Source: Caenispirillum bisanense (GTDB lineage: Bacteria; Pseudomonadota; Alphaproteobacteria; Rhodospirillales; Rhodospirillaceae). From it: DNA of 41,225 nt. The DNA lies in NCBI RefSeq assembly GCF_900230255.1, contig NZ_OCNJ01000019.1, positions 1 through 41,225 on the forward strand, given 5' to 3'. This document shows positions 8,126 through 16,825 of the stretch, in pieces. The notes under the pieces are model-generated. The model made no database searches. It worked only from the letters and a program-made list of their open reading frames with translations, and had not been told where the DNA came from. The position numbers were made by a program, and so were the translations under genes. The first letter of the stretch is position 1; every line of letters starts with the position of its first letter.

Positions 8126-11100
8126 ATGGGGATGGAATGGCACCTGGCGGAGAAGCCGACGCTCGCCTGCCTTGAGGGCATGGGCTACGCGGTCGTGCCG
8201 CCGTCCGAGCACGCCGCCCTCCGCGACGGCGACAACCAGGTGCTGTTCCGTCCCCACCTTGTGGACGCCATCAAGCGGATCAACAGGCTGTCGGATGCTG
8301 ACGCCAACGCCGCCTTTGCCGACCTCGTGTCCGTGTCCGACAACGAACGCTGGCTGTCCATCCTGCGGGGCGACTTCAGCCGCACGGTGCAGGGCGAGGC
8401 TCGGCACCGCACCATCCGCGTCATCGACTTCCTGAACCCCGCGAACAACGTCTTCACCGTCACCAACCAGTTCCGCGTCAAGGCGGAGCACACCCGCATC
8501 CCCGACGTGGTGGTCCACGTCAACGGCATCCCCGTCGTCGTCATCGAGTGCAAGAGTCCTGTCAATGCCAAGGACAAGAGCAGCGAGGCGTTCGAGCAGA
8601 TCAAGCAGTACGAGCGGGACATCCCCCGCCTGTTCCTGTCCAACGTCTTCAACGTCATCACCGACGGCACCAACTGCCTGTACGGGGCAACGGCAAGCCC
8701 GTCCAAGTTCTACGCGACTTGGCGGGACCCGCACCCCCGCAAGGCGGAAGACTTCGCCGACGCCCTCTCCATGGGGCTGTGGAGCCTGCTGGAGCCGTCC
8801 CGCCTGTTGGACCTGATCGGCCATTTCATCGTCTTCGAGCGGGCGGGCAGCGGCAGGGTCGTCAAGAAGATGTGCCGCTACCAGCAGTTCCGTGCGGTCA
8901 ACAAGATCGTGGACCGCGTGGCGGAAGGAAAGCACCGGCGGGGTCTGGTGTGGCACACGCAGGGGTCGGGCAAGTCCCTGACCATGGTCTACGCCGCCCT
9001 GAAGCTGAAGACCCACCGCACGGTGTCCTCGCCCGAACTGGCGAACCCCAACATCATGGTGCTGACCGACCGCGTGGACCTGCACAACCAGATCAGCGGC
9101 ACCTTCGTCGCCTGCGGCCTGCCCAATCCCGTCGCCGTTGAGAGTATCGGCGACCTGCACGCTCTGATCCGCGGCGGGTCGGACGGGCTGACGGTGCTGT
9201 CCACGATCTTCAAGTTCCAGGGTTCAAAGACCCCCATCGCCAACTCGGCGAACTGGATCGTCATGGTGGACGAGTGCCATCGGACGCAGGAAAAGGACCT
9301 CGGGGCGTACCTGCGGGCGACCCTGCCCGATGCCCGCTTCTTCGGCTTCACGGGCACCCCCGTGAAGAAGACCGACCGCGACACCTATGAAAACTTCGGC
9401 GTGGCGGGCGAAGGCTATCTCGACAAGTACGGCATCGACGATGCGGTCGCCGACGGGGCGACGGTGCCCATCCACTACACGGGACGGAAGACCGACTGGC
9501 ACATCGACGAAGCCAAGATCGACATCCTGTTCGACACCTGGTTCGCCGACCTGCCCGACGACAAGCTGGCCGAGTTGAAGAAGAAGGGCGTGTCGGTCGC
9601 CGACCTGGTCAAGCACCCCAGGCGGATCGAGCTGATCGCCTTCGACATCTGGACCCACTTCAAGGCGTATGCCCGTCCCGACGGTTTCAAGGCTCAGATC
9701 GTCGCCATCGACCGCGAGGCGGTGATTCTCTACAAGCGGGCGTTGGACAAGGTCATCGCCGAAGACCTGATGCAGGACGGAATGTCCGAGGACGACGCGA
9801 AGGCGGAAGCCGCCGCCCTGTCCGCCTGCGTCTACTCCGCCTCCCAGGAGGACGCCAAGCCTAGCGAGGACGAGCGGACGGAGGACATCCGCAAGGACCT
9901 GCGGCGGCACTACCTGGATGCGGATGCCGAGACCAAGGCGAAGGATCGCTTCGGCACGGCGGCCGAGAAGCCCGAGTTTCTGATCGTCTGCGACAAGCTC
10001 CTGACGGGCTTCGACGCCCCGATCGAGGCGGTCATGTACCTCGACAAGCCGCTGAAGGAGCACACCCTGTTGCAGGCGATCGCCCGCACCAACCGCGTCC
10101 ACGACGCCCGCAAGCACAGCGGTCTGATCGTCGACTACATCGGCGTCTCAGACAATCTGGACGACGCCTTGTCGTCGTACCGTGCCGAGGACGTGAAGAA
10201 CGCCCTGCGGAACCTCGACGACCTCCGCAACCAGCTTCGCTCCGCCCATGCCGACGTCCTGCGGATGATGAAGGGGCTGACGCGGTCGGGCACGCTGTCC
10301 AAGGACGACCTGAAGGCGGAGTTCGACGCCCTGATCGCCCTGCTGAAGGGCGAGGACCAGTGGTTCATCTTCAAGGGCAAGGCGAAGGGCTACATCGCCG
10401 CCTACGAGGCGGTCAGTCCCGATCCCGCCGTGCTGGAGTTCTCGGACGACCTGAAGTGGGTGGCGACGTTCCTGCGGTACGGCACGCAGGTCTTCGAGAA
10501 GAAGGAAGCCTTCGACCAGCGGGAGTACAGCCGCAAGATCAGGGACATGCTGGAACGGCACCTCGACGCCACGGGCTTAAGCGTGACGGTGAAGCTCCGC
10601 CACATCACCGACCCCGACTTCTGGCAGGACTTCGAGACCGCGGGCAAGAGCGAGTCCGACATCAAGGAAGCCGCCATCCGCAAGACGACCGAACTGCGGA
10701 AGACGGTGACCGAACGCATGGGGCAGAACCCTCATCAGTACGGCAAGTTCTCCGACCGCCTGCGGGAGCTTCTGGAACGGCTGGATCGCGGGCAGGAGAG
10801 CTTCGCCGAACTTCTGAAGGATGCGGAGAAACTGGCGAAGGACCTGCAAGCCGAGGAGACCGCCCACGAGGGAACGGGTCTGTCGCAGGGGGCCTACGGC
10901 ATCCTTCAGGTGCTCAAGTCCTTCGACGGCGGCGACCAGGCGGACGACTTGGCGACAGTGATCGCCGACCTGTATTCCAGCGACGAGACCGCCCCGCCCC
11001 TGTGGCAGGAGAAGGAAGGCTTGCGGAAGACCCTGCGGCAGGAAGTCCGCAGGCTCGCCCACGCCTTCGGGCTGGGCAATCTGCGGGAAGTCTCCGAGCA

Positions 11101-11140
11101 GGTCGAGGAGTTCGCCCTCAAGAACTTCGCGAAGGCGTGA
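8126..11140 (+). CDS. hsdR: Type I restriction-modification system, endonuclease/translocase subunit HsdR
   Basis: HsdR pumps DNA past the bound complex by ATP hydrolysis and cuts at a distance when the site is unmethylated. The 1004-residue length is normal. The N-terminal PD-(D/E)xK nuclease has IPD at 125-127 and VIECK at 139-143. The helicase domain has Walker A TQGSGKS (278-284), a DECH box (382-385) and FTGTP just after it. The second RecA domain contains LLTGFDAP and QAIARTNR. The C-terminal ~200 residues are helical. It begins 30 bases after hsdS. All active-site residues I could check are intact, so the system is probably functional. Confidence 0.95.
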   Translation: MGMEWHLAEKPTLACLEGMGYAVVPPSEHAALRDGDNQVLFRPHLVDAIKRINRLSDADANAAFADLVSVSDNERWLSILRGDFSRTVQGEARHRTIRVIDFLNPANNVFTVTNQFRVKAEHTRIPDVVVHVNGIPVVVIECKSPVNAKDKSSEAFEQIKQYERDIPRLFLSNVFNVITDGTNCLYGATASPSKFYATWRDPHPRKAEDFADALSMGLWSLLEPSRLLDLIGHFIVFERAGSGRVVKKMCRYQQFRAVNKIVDRVAEGKHRRGLVWHTQGSGKSLTMVYAALKLKTHRTVSSPELANPNIMVLTDRVDLHNQISGTFVACGLPNPVAVESIGDLHALIRGGSDGLTVLSTIFKFQGSKTPIANSANWIVMVDECHRTQEKDLGAYLRATLPDARFFGFTGTPVKKTDRDTYENFGVAGEGYLDKYGIDDAVADGATVPIHYTGRKTDWHIDEAKIDILFDTWFADLPDDKLAELKKKGVSVADLVKHPRRIELIAFDIWTHFKAYARPDGFKAQIVAIDREAVILYKRALDKVIAEDLMQDGMSEDDAKAEAAALSACVYSASQEDAKPSEDERTEDIRKDLRRHYLDADAETKAKDRFGTAAEKPEFLIVCDKLLTGFDAPIEAVMYLDKPLKEHTLLQAIARTNRVHDARKHSGLIVDYIGVSDNLDDALSSYRAEDVKNALRNLDDLRNQLRSAHADVLRMMKGLTRSGTLSKDDLKAEFDALIALLKGEDQWFIFKGKAKGYIAAYEAVSPDPAVLEFSDDLKWVATFLRYGTQVFEKKEAFDQREYSRKIRDMLERHLDATGLSVTVKLRHITDPDFWQDFETAGKSESDIKEAAIRKTTELRKTVTERMGQNPHQYGKFSDRLRELLERLDRGQESFAELLKDAEKLAKDLQAEETAHEGTGLSQGAYGILQVLKSFDGGDQADDLATVIADLYSSDETAPPLWQEKEGLRKTLRQEVRRLAHAFGLGNLREVSEQVEEFALKNFAKA

Positions 11141-11142
11141 CG

Positions 11143-11916
11143 ATGCCCGTGCTGACGGTCGGCGACACCCACATCCCCTATGACCTGAAGCGGTCGGAGT
11201 CGGCCACCCGTGCCCGCTTGACGGTGACGCCCGAGCGGGTGGAGGTGGTCGTGCCGTCCTCCGCCACCGACGACGAGATCGCCGCCATGCTCCACCGCCG
11301 CCGCGGCTGGCTGGTCGAGCAGACGCGGCAGATGACAGAGAGGGCGGCGAAGGCGAACACCGTGCGGCGGTTCGTCAGTGGGGCAAAGATCCCCTATCGC
11401 GGCCGGCTGATGCGGCTGAAGGTCGAGCCGACGGACGACACGCTGGTCGAGGTCACCTACCGCAACGGCTTCATCGTCGGGTGCCCGCGAACGGCGTCCG
11501 AGGCATCGCGGGACGACCTGATCGAGTCCGCCCTCCGCCTGTGGCTGAGGAAGCGGCTCCGCGAGGACGTGAGCGACATGGTCCGCCGCCATGGCAAGCC
11601 GAACGGCCTTGTACCGAAGCGGGTCGAGGTAAAGGACCAGAAGCACATCTGGGGCAGTTGCGGGCAGGACCGCGTGGTGAACCTCAATTGGCACCTGATC
11701 TTCGCCCCGAAGACGGTGCTGGAGTACGCCGTGGTCCACGAGCTGTGTCACCTGCGGCATCGGAATCACGACACTGGCTTCTGGGGACTGGTAGGCTCAA
11801 TCCTGCCCGACTGGGAAAGCCGTAAGGCGTGGTTGGACAGGAATGAGAGTTTCCTTAATCTGAGAAGGCTCGAAACTTGCGGAGACAGCAATAATGCACA
11901 AAAAGTATCCCGCTAA
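11143..11916 (+). CDS. YgjP/M48-like zinc metallopeptidase linked to the R-M operon
   Basis: The 257-residue protein matches the YgjP-like (DUF45) metallopeptidase family, which often follows hsdR in type I loci. The zinc site is HELCH at 199-203 with a third histidine at 209 (RHRNHDTGFW). The preceding IWGSCGQD and NLNWHL pieces are also family hallmarks. It begins 2 bases after the hsdR stop, so translation is probably coupled. Its substrate is unknown. The last ~8 residues overlap the start of the AT-rich lipoprotein gene, and the tail after residue ~245 looks non-native, as if the original 3' end had been replaced by an insertion. Confidence 0.88.
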   Translation: MPVLTVGDTHIPYDLKRSESATRARLTVTPERVEVVVPSSATDDEIAAMLHRRRGWLVEQTRQMTERAAKANTVRRFVSGAKIPYRGRLMRLKVEPTDDTLVEVTYRNGFIVGCPRTASEASRDDLIESALRLWLRKRLREDVSDMVRRHGKPNGLVPKRVEVKDQKHIWGSCGQDRVVNLNWHLIFAPKTVLEYAVVHELCHLRHRNHDTGFWGLVGSILPDWESRKAWLDRNESFLNLRRLETCGDSNNAQKVSR

Positions 11917-12265
11917 TGCATCCAGAAATATTAAAGCACTATCTATATGTGCACTATTCGCAACTTTTTTAGCAGCTTGCAGTTCGGCAGACCGCGTCAG
12001 AATGTCGCAGTTCTCCCCAGAAGACAATGGATTCACATTTACAGCTGGGGCAGATGCAATTTACCCAGAGAACGGCGCCAAAGCAGAGGAAATAAGGTTG
12101 CAATGGCTTCAAGAATACATCCGCCTAAACGGAACATGCCCCCAAGGTTACGAAATTATTGAGCGAAAGGCAGTGAAGACTAGAGATATTCCGCTACCTT
12201 TATACAGAATCCACTATAATGGAACGTGCCACTCTGGTCCGCGTGCAGGCAGATCAGCCAAGTAG
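11894..12265 (+). CDS. Small lipoprotein, AT-rich, unknown function
   Basis: About 123 residues. A lipoprotein signal peptide is clear: basic N-terminus, hydrophobic core ALSICALFATFLAAC, and a lipobox LAAC with cysteine near residue 29, followed by SS. The mature part has two cysteines (NGTCPQGY and NGTCHSG) that could form a disulphide. GGAGA lies upstream of the ATG at normal distance. Codon use is AT-rich like the genes at 3220 and 13288. The 5' end overlaps the metallopeptidase gene. It has no recognised family and could be a cargo gene. Confidence 0.65.
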   Translation: MHKKYPANASRNIKALSICALFATFLAACSSADRVRMSQFSPEDNGFTFTAGADAIYPENGAKAEEIRLQWLQEYIRLNGTCPQGYEIIERKAVKTRDIPLPLYRIHYNGTCHSGPRAGRSAK

Positions 12266-12275
12266 GCGTCTTGTC

Positions 12276-13199
12276 ATGACCATTCCCGACTTCCAGACCC
12301 TCATGCTCCCGGTACTTCGGGCATCCGCCGACGGCGAAGTCCGCATCGGCGACGTAGTCGAGCGGCTCGCTGACGAGTCCGAGCTGACCGAGGAGGAGCG
12401 GGCTGACCTGCTTCCCTCCGGCAAGCAGACGACGTTCGCCAACCGCGTCCACTGGGCGAAGAGCTACCTCGGCAAGGCGGGCTTGGTCGAGCTGACCCGC
12501 CGTGCCCACTTCAGGATCACGGACGATGGAAGGCAGGTTCTCCAGAACCCGCCAGATCGCATCACCATCAAGTTCCTTGAGCGGTTTGACGCCTTCAAGG
12601 GCTTCCGTGACGGCAACGGCACCGAGGGGAAGACGGAGACGCCAGCCACTGCCGAACCCGCGGCGGATGATTTGCTGACCCCAGACGAGGTGATGCGGAC
12701 GGCCCATCGCCAGGTGGAGGACGCCCTCGCCGACACCCTGCTCCAGCGTGTCCGGTCGGGCACACCCGCCTTCTTCGAGAAGGTGGTCGTCAACCTGCTG
12801 ATCGCCATGGGCTACGGCGGCACTGCGACGGACATCGACAAGGCCCTGGTCGGCAAGACGGGCGACGGCGGCGTGGACGGAGTCATCGACCAGGACCCGC
12901 TGGGGCTGGACCGCATCTATGTGCAGGCGAAGCGGTACGCGGACGGCAATACCGTCGGCTCTGGAGCCATCCGAGACTTCTTCGGGAGCCTCGACCGCTT
13001 TAAGGCGGCGAAGGGGCTATTCGTCACCACCTCGACTTTCACCGCGTCCGCCAAGGACACCGCCGACATGCTCAGCAAGCGGATCGTCCTGGTCGACGGC
13101 AAGCAATTAGCGAAGCTGATGATCCGGCACGAGGTCGGATGCCGCGTCGCGGAGACGCTGACGCTCAAGAAAGAGGACGAGGACTTTTTTGACTCATAG
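12276..13199 (+). CDS. mrr: Mrr-type restriction endonuclease (type IV-like)
   Basis: Mrr proteins cut DNA carrying foreign methylation. The 307-residue protein has an N-terminal Mrr_N winged-helix domain (about 1-95, with FANRVHWAKSYLGKAGLV and HFRITDDGRQVL). A variable linker rich in Glu, Thr and Pro follows. The C-terminal Mrr_cat PD-(D/E)xK domain has GDGGVDG (catalytic D201), VQAK (Q217, K219), and later GLFVTTSTF. I chose the ATG at 12276 because the domain begins there; an in-frame ATG at 12219 lies inside the lipoprotein gene. A methylation-dependent nuclease next to a type I methyltransferase must tolerate the local methylation pattern. Confidence 0.9.
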   Translation: MTIPDFQTLMLPVLRASADGEVRIGDVVERLADESELTEEERADLLPSGKQTTFANRVHWAKSYLGKAGLVELTRRAHFRITDDGRQVLQNPPDRITIKFLERFDAFKGFRDGNGTEGKTETPATAEPAADDLLTPDEVMRTAHRQVEDALADTLLQRVRSGTPAFFEKVVVNLLIAMGYGGTATDIDKALVGKTGDGGVDGVIDQDPLGLDRIYVQAKRYADGNTVGSGAIRDFFGSLDRFKAAKGLFVTTSTFTASAKDTADMLSKRIVLVDGKQLAKLMIRHEVGCRVAETLTLKKEDEDFFDS

Positions 13200-13287
13200 G
13201 GGGGTGTGTTCGGCAAAACGCCAAAAAAGCGATATGGGCGACTGCGTCAGGCCAACCTATTTTTATTTGCGGAAAAGTTGGAAAGAA

Positions 13288-14187
13288 ATGAATAAAGAAA
13301 AACACACCTGGATAGCCATAACATTGGGCTCTATTTTGCTATCTCCGCTCCTGTTTATTGGCGGCATCATACTTGGCAGCAACACCGATGTCAGCCATGC
13401 CTTATCTTCGGATTCGATGTCGTCCTGGGTAAGTGCGGCTGCAACTCTCGCCATTGCCATCCTGACTTTCATTCTCGCGAAGGAGACATGGAACCTTCGC
13501 ATCTCCCAGATGCAACAAGTTGAACAAATAAGGAAAGATTCTATCAGACCAAGCGTAGAACTGTATTTTCTCCCTTCTCCTGTAGCGTTCCAGTTCATAA
13601 ACGTTCATGTCGAAAACAACGGAAGAGGGGTTGCAAGAAGTATAAAATTCACATTCCGCCCAGAAGGGAAAGAGTCATTCACTCCAGCAGAGTTGGACGT
13701 AATATCTCATCTAGAGAATATCAACATGCTCAAAAGCGGCCTATCCTCCCTAGGTTCTGGAAAAAGTCGATCAAGTTTCGTATTCAGCTTCCTAGATCTT
13801 TCTAAAGTACATAAAGATAAAATGTTCGAAGTTCATTTTAGTGTATCTCTCTCGTTCGAAGACGCAGATGGAATAGCGTATATATCGGAATCTATCATCG
13901 ACTTTTCCGAGTACATTGGCGTGACGGAAATAGGCGGCGGAGACCCGACCTATCAACTTTTTCAGGAAACCAAAAAAATACGTGAAATACTCCAGAGGGT
14001 GCAAGGTAATATGTCTTCCGGTCGTTTTAATGTTAACCTATTCACGTCGGAGGACCGAGACAAGGAGAGAGAAGCAATTCGCAAGGAGATTGAAGAAGCC
14101 CGAAAGAGCGAGGAGTCTCGCCGTGCGGTTCCACCTGGCGGAGCCGGTCAGCCTGAACCAGTGCCGAATGAGCCTCCAAGGACCTAA
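13288..14187 (+). CDS. Two-helix membrane protein with C-terminal soluble domain, AT-rich
   Basis: About 299 residues. Two membrane segments lie near the N-terminus (about residues 8-30, IAITLGSILLSPLLFIGGII, and about 46-65, SAAATLAIAILTFILA). A short coiled-coil-like stretch follows (LRISQMQQVEQIRKDSI), then a beta-rich domain (ELYFLPSPVAFQFINVHVENNGRGVARSI) that resembles an Ig-like fold. A charged helical tail ends in Pro and Gly. The ATG at 13288 has a purine-rich leader (GGAAAG). The frame is open further upstream, but that part overlaps mrr and is low quality. It is AT-rich compared with its neighbours. I recognise no family. Its place beside Mrr suggests, but does not show, a role in defence. 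Confidence 0.65.
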   Translation: MNKEKHTWIAITLGSILLSPLLFIGGIILGSNTDVSHALSSDSMSSWVSAAATLAIAILTFILAKETWNLRISQMQQVEQIRKDSIRPSVELYFLPSPVAFQFINVHVENNGRGVARSIKFTFRPEGKESFTPAELDVISHLENINMLKSGLSSLGSGKSRSSFVFSFLDLSKVHKDKMFEVHFSVSLSFEDADGIAYISESIIDFSEYIGVTEIGGGDPTYQLFQETKKIREILQRVQGNMSSGRFNVNLFTSEDRDKEREAIRKEIEEARKSEESRRAVPPGGAGQPEPVPNEPPRT

Positions 14188-14201
14188 AATACCGCTTAGC
14201 C

Positions 14202-14393
14202 GTGGTTCGGCTTCATGGCAACGCGTTCCGCTCCCTGACGGACGGCGACATTGACAAGATCGCGGCTCAGCCCTTCATGCCAGCTCCCGGCATGATTCCC
14301 CATGGCGATGATGGTCATTATTGGGGCATGATGCGGAGCCTTCGCTTCGCAGAGGCATTCGGCATCGACATCCCTGCCCACGCCCGGCAATAG
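14202..14393 (+). CDS. Small hypothetical protein, 63 aa
   Basis: GTG start, no clear ribosome binding site. The peptide contains PFMPAPGMIPHGDDGHYWGMM and ends IPAHARQ. It precedes the next gene by 12 bases and may form an operon with it. GC-rich codon use supports coding, but the start is uncertain because the frame is open upstream. Confidence 0.45.
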   Translation: MVRLHGNAFRSLTDGDIDKIAAQPFMPAPGMIPHGDDGHYWGMMRSLRFAEAFGIDIPAHARQ

Positions 14394-14405
14394 AAAGGAA
14401 CTCGC

Positions 14406-14855
14406 ATGTGGAGATTTAGCCACGGCGACGACGGCACCCTGCAGGTCCGTTTCCCTGACGGTTCTGGAACCACGCTGCCCCCACAAGAGAGTGCTGAGCT
14501 TGCCAACCAGCACCTTCACCACCTTGTCGAGAAGGCATGGCCTCAGGAAGACGAGGGAACCCGCATAGCGAACCCTTTCGCGGCGGTCTTCCACGACCTG
14601 TTCCGCTTCATGACTCCCGAGGGGATGCAGGCTTACGACGAGATCCCCGAGATGTTCAAGATGCAGCAGGTGAACCCCTACATTCGGGGGAGCATCGCCG
14701 TGGTGGCCGCCATGCAGGCAGTGCCGCTTCTTGAACAGGTCGCGAAACCTCTGTGGGAAGGCGATCTTACTCTTCCCGCCGCGATGCGTCTCACGGACGA
14801 CTGCATCGAGGGCGGCTTCGAGGCGGCATGGGCGGCAATGACTCAGCAGGCGTGA
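14406..14855 (+). CDS. Hypothetical protein, 149 aa (intact version of the relic at 3869)
   Basis: AAAGGA lies 7 bases before the ATG. The protein is soluble and mainly helical, with FPDGSGTTLPPQESAELA near the N-terminus and EGGFEAAWAAMTQQA at the end. No catalytic motif is seen. A decayed copy of its last ~60 codons lies before hsdM, in each case followed by a GGAACACC repeat element. I do not recognise the family. Confidence 0.65.
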   Translation: MWRFSHGDDGTLQVRFPDGSGTTLPPQESAELANQHLHHLVEKAWPQEDEGTRIANPFAAVFHDLFRFMTPEGMQAYDEIPEMFKMQQVNPYIRGSIAVVAAMQAVPLLEQVAKPLWEGDLTLPAAMRLTDDCIEGGFEAAWAAMTQQA

Positions 14856-14862
14856 GCCGCAG

Positions 14863-15084
14863 GTGTTCCTGGTGCTCACGTGTTCGCGAGCCGCCGAAAG
14901 CGTTGATAACCCTCGGATTCTTAGGGAACACCATGTCCCCAGCCTACAGCGTTCCCTTTGCGGGTGGTGTTCCACACTGGTGTTCCTGAACACGGTGAGG
15001 AACACCATGGCCCCCACGAGAAACGGCAGATTTCGGCCGTTCCCGAGGCCTTGGAACACTGGAACACCAGGAACACCGATTTTC
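14863..15084 (+). repeat. GGAACACC repeat element, copy 3
   Basis: Starts GTGTTCCTGGTG eight bases after the stop of the gene at 14406-14855 and ends with TTGGAACACTGGAACACC then AGGAACACCGATTTTC. It contains several internal GTTCC/GGAAC palindromes. The end of the element touches the stop of the minus-strand pRiA4b gene. Confidence 0.7.
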
Positions 15085-15694
15085 AGGGCTCCGTCGCCTT
15101 CCGCCTCGGCACCGTCCGCCGTGCCGCCCGAATGCGTCCCAGCATCGCCCTCACCGCCTCCAGGTCAAGGAACCCCGTGTCGAAAGAGTCCTCGCCCCAC
15201 CAGTCGGCGACCTCGTCGTGTTCCTCGTGGTCGGGATCGTTGATGGCCGCCAGAAAGTCGGCGTAGCCAGTGGAGCCGCCGCAGTCCTCGGGAGGGCAGG
15301 CCCCCGACCAGTCTAAGAGGACGGGATAGTCGACGCCGTCCTCGGATGGCATGACCTTCTCGACCGCGACCTCATGCCGCCAGTCGTCACCGAAGTCGTA
15401 GACGTAATCGAACGTGGGCACGCCCCTCGCGACGATCGTCCCGAGCTTGACGTTCCTGTCGCTGTGGATTCGGGTGCCCTGCGTGCCGAAGGCCAGGTCG
15501 CCCTCGATGTCGGGTTCGCCGTATATCTTGCCGCCAATACGGAACTCATGGAGGTGCATGTCGAACCAGCCCATCGTCGCCTGTATCACGTCGTGGACGC
15601 GGCGGAGCGGGTAGTCGGCGGGCACCTGTACCCGCCGCCATACGGGCGGATCCACGTCCATGAGGGTGATCTTGAGCTGGATGATGTCGGTCAT
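15083..15694 (-). CDS. Plasmid pRiA4b ORF-3 family protein
   Basis: The 203-residue protein matches the pRiA4b ORF-3-like family, which is common on plasmids and genomic islands. Family features are LKITLMDVDPPVWRRVQVP at the start, then HDVIQATMGWFDMHLHEF, and YDFGDDWRHEVAVEK in the middle, followed by a CPPEDCGG segment that may bind metal. The function is unknown. I chose the ATG at 15694 because homologues begin just before IxQLKITL; the frame is open further upstream but overlaps the preceding gene. It follows the DUF1186 gene by 8 bases, so the two are co-transcribed. Confidence 0.88.
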   Translation of the reverse strand: MTDIIQLKITLMDVDPPVWRRVQVPADYPLRRVHDVIQATMGWFDMHLHEFRIGGKIYGEPDIEGDLAFGTQGTRIHSDRNVKLGTIVARGVPTFDYVYDFGDDWRHEVAVEKVMPSEDGVDYPVLLDWSGACPPEDCGGSTGYADFLAAINDPDHEEHDEVADWWGEDSFDTGFLDLEAVRAMLGRIRAARRTVPRRKATEP

Positions 15695-15702
15695 GGTCGC
15701 CT

Positions 15703-16593
15703 TCAGTGCAGGCAGCACTTCTTGAACTTCTTCCCACTCCCGCAAGGGCATGGGTCATTGCGACCGACATGGCGGTCGGGGTTCGTGTGAGTGCCGACAT
15801 TGGGTAAGGTGCTGGCCCGTTCCACGGCAGGTCGGGCCGCCGCTCTCTTCGCTTCCTCGGAGAAGGCATGCCAAGCCGCAAGGTGCTCCACGGCATCCCC
15901 CATCGGGCGGACGCCATCGTAGTGAAAGGCGGCCAAGCCATCGGAGGTCGAGCGGCTGAGATCGACGAACATGCGGAAGAGGTTCTGGTTGACCTCGGAC
16001 TCGTCGACAAGCCGCCGCTTCACCAGGTCCTCCACGACCCACTCCATGTTGGCGAAGCCGAGCTGGGCGGGCACCCAACCCAAGCCGACCCACGCGAAGT
16101 TGCCGTCCCGTGGCTCCATGGTGTTGAGGAGATGGTTTATGTAGCCCTTCATCGCCTCGCGGTCGATCTCGCCCAAGGCCGTGAGGTAGCCCATCGCTTC
16201 CAATGCCCCGAAGCGGACGTACTCGTCGCCGTCGGGGTTCTCGATGACCGCCTTCAGGGCTTCCGCGTCGCCATCCCACGTGGAGATCAGGATTCTCTTG
16301 AGGCTTTCGGTGACGCCATCGCCGAGGATGTTCTCGGGGGCCTCTGCGTCCATGCACAGGCGGCAGAGCGGCTTGAAGGCCCGCGTCTCGCCGACCTGGC
16401 CCATCAGGTGGATGATGAAGAACAGGGCGTTCTCCGCCTCCGCGGAACGGTGAGAGCCGTCAGCATACGCCTCCAGCGTCCGCAGCAACTCGGGAGCGAC
16501 GGCATCCCAATCGGCGACGGCCGCCCGCATGGCGTCGGCGGGCAGGTCATGCCCCGCGTCGGTGAACGCCAGAATGATGTCGTCAGCTTGCAT
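15703..16593 (-). CDS. DUF1186-domain protein with C-terminal SEC-C zinc-binding motif
   Basis: About 296 residues. The main part is helical repeats of the DUF1186 type (FFIIHLMGQVGETRAFKPL, then FGALEAMGYLTALGEIDREAMKGYI). The last 18 residues are a SEC-C motif (NDPCPCGSGKKFKKCCLH), which binds zinc in SecA and many other proteins. The start at 16593 (MQADDIILAFTDAG) fits the family; a longer in-frame start at 16629 is possible. A GGAACACC element lies just upstream on the same strand. It is paired with the pRiA4b-like gene; the role of the pair is unknown. Confidence 0.82.
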   Translation of the reverse strand: MQADDIILAFTDAGHDLPADAMRAAVADWDAVAPELLRTLEAYADGSHRSAEAENALFFIIHLMGQVGETRAFKPLCRLCMDAEAPENILGDGVTESLKRILISTWDGDAEALKAVIENPDGDEYVRFGALEAMGYLTALGEIDREAMKGYINHLLNTMEPRDGNFAWVGLGWVPAQLGFANMEWVVEDLVKRRLVDESEVNQNLFRMFVDLSRSTSDGLAAFHYDGVRPMGDAVEHLAAWHAFSEEAKRAAARPAVERASTLPNVGTHTNPDRHVGRNDPCPCGSGKKFKKCCLH

Positions 16594-16653
16594 GGGCTTC
16601 CCCGCCATTGATCGCGGAGAGGCTACCACCCGTTTCTGACATCGTCACGAACT

Positions 16654-16750
16654 CGGTGTTCATGGTGTTCCCGTGTTCCCTGGCGGCTGAAACCCGCACG
16701 AATGCTGGCTTTCGCCGTGCGGGCCTGGTGTTCCCGAAGGTGTTTCGAAG
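16654..16750 (-). repeat. GGAACACC repeat element, copy 4 (inverted)
   Basis: Read on the minus strand it ends GGGAACACGGGAACACC then ATGAACACCGAG, about 60 bases before the DUF1186 start. The inner part contains GAAAGCCAGCATTCGTGCGG and resembles copy 5. Confidence 0.7.
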
Positions 16751-16791
16751 CGTGCTCCCAAACATACTACATTGTATTTTTGTTTTTCTAA

Positions 16792-16820
16792 TTGACAAAG
16801 ACATAGAAGAAGTGCATTAT
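16792..16820 (+). promoter_or_regulatory. Strong sigma70-type promoter for a non-coding RNA
   Basis: TTGACA (16792-16797), a 17-base spacer, and CATTAT (16815-16820), preceded by an A/T-rich stretch that could act as an UP element. Downstream there is no plus-strand gene, only a row of hairpins ending in a terminator. Confidence 0.7.
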
Positions 16821-16825
16821 CCTTC

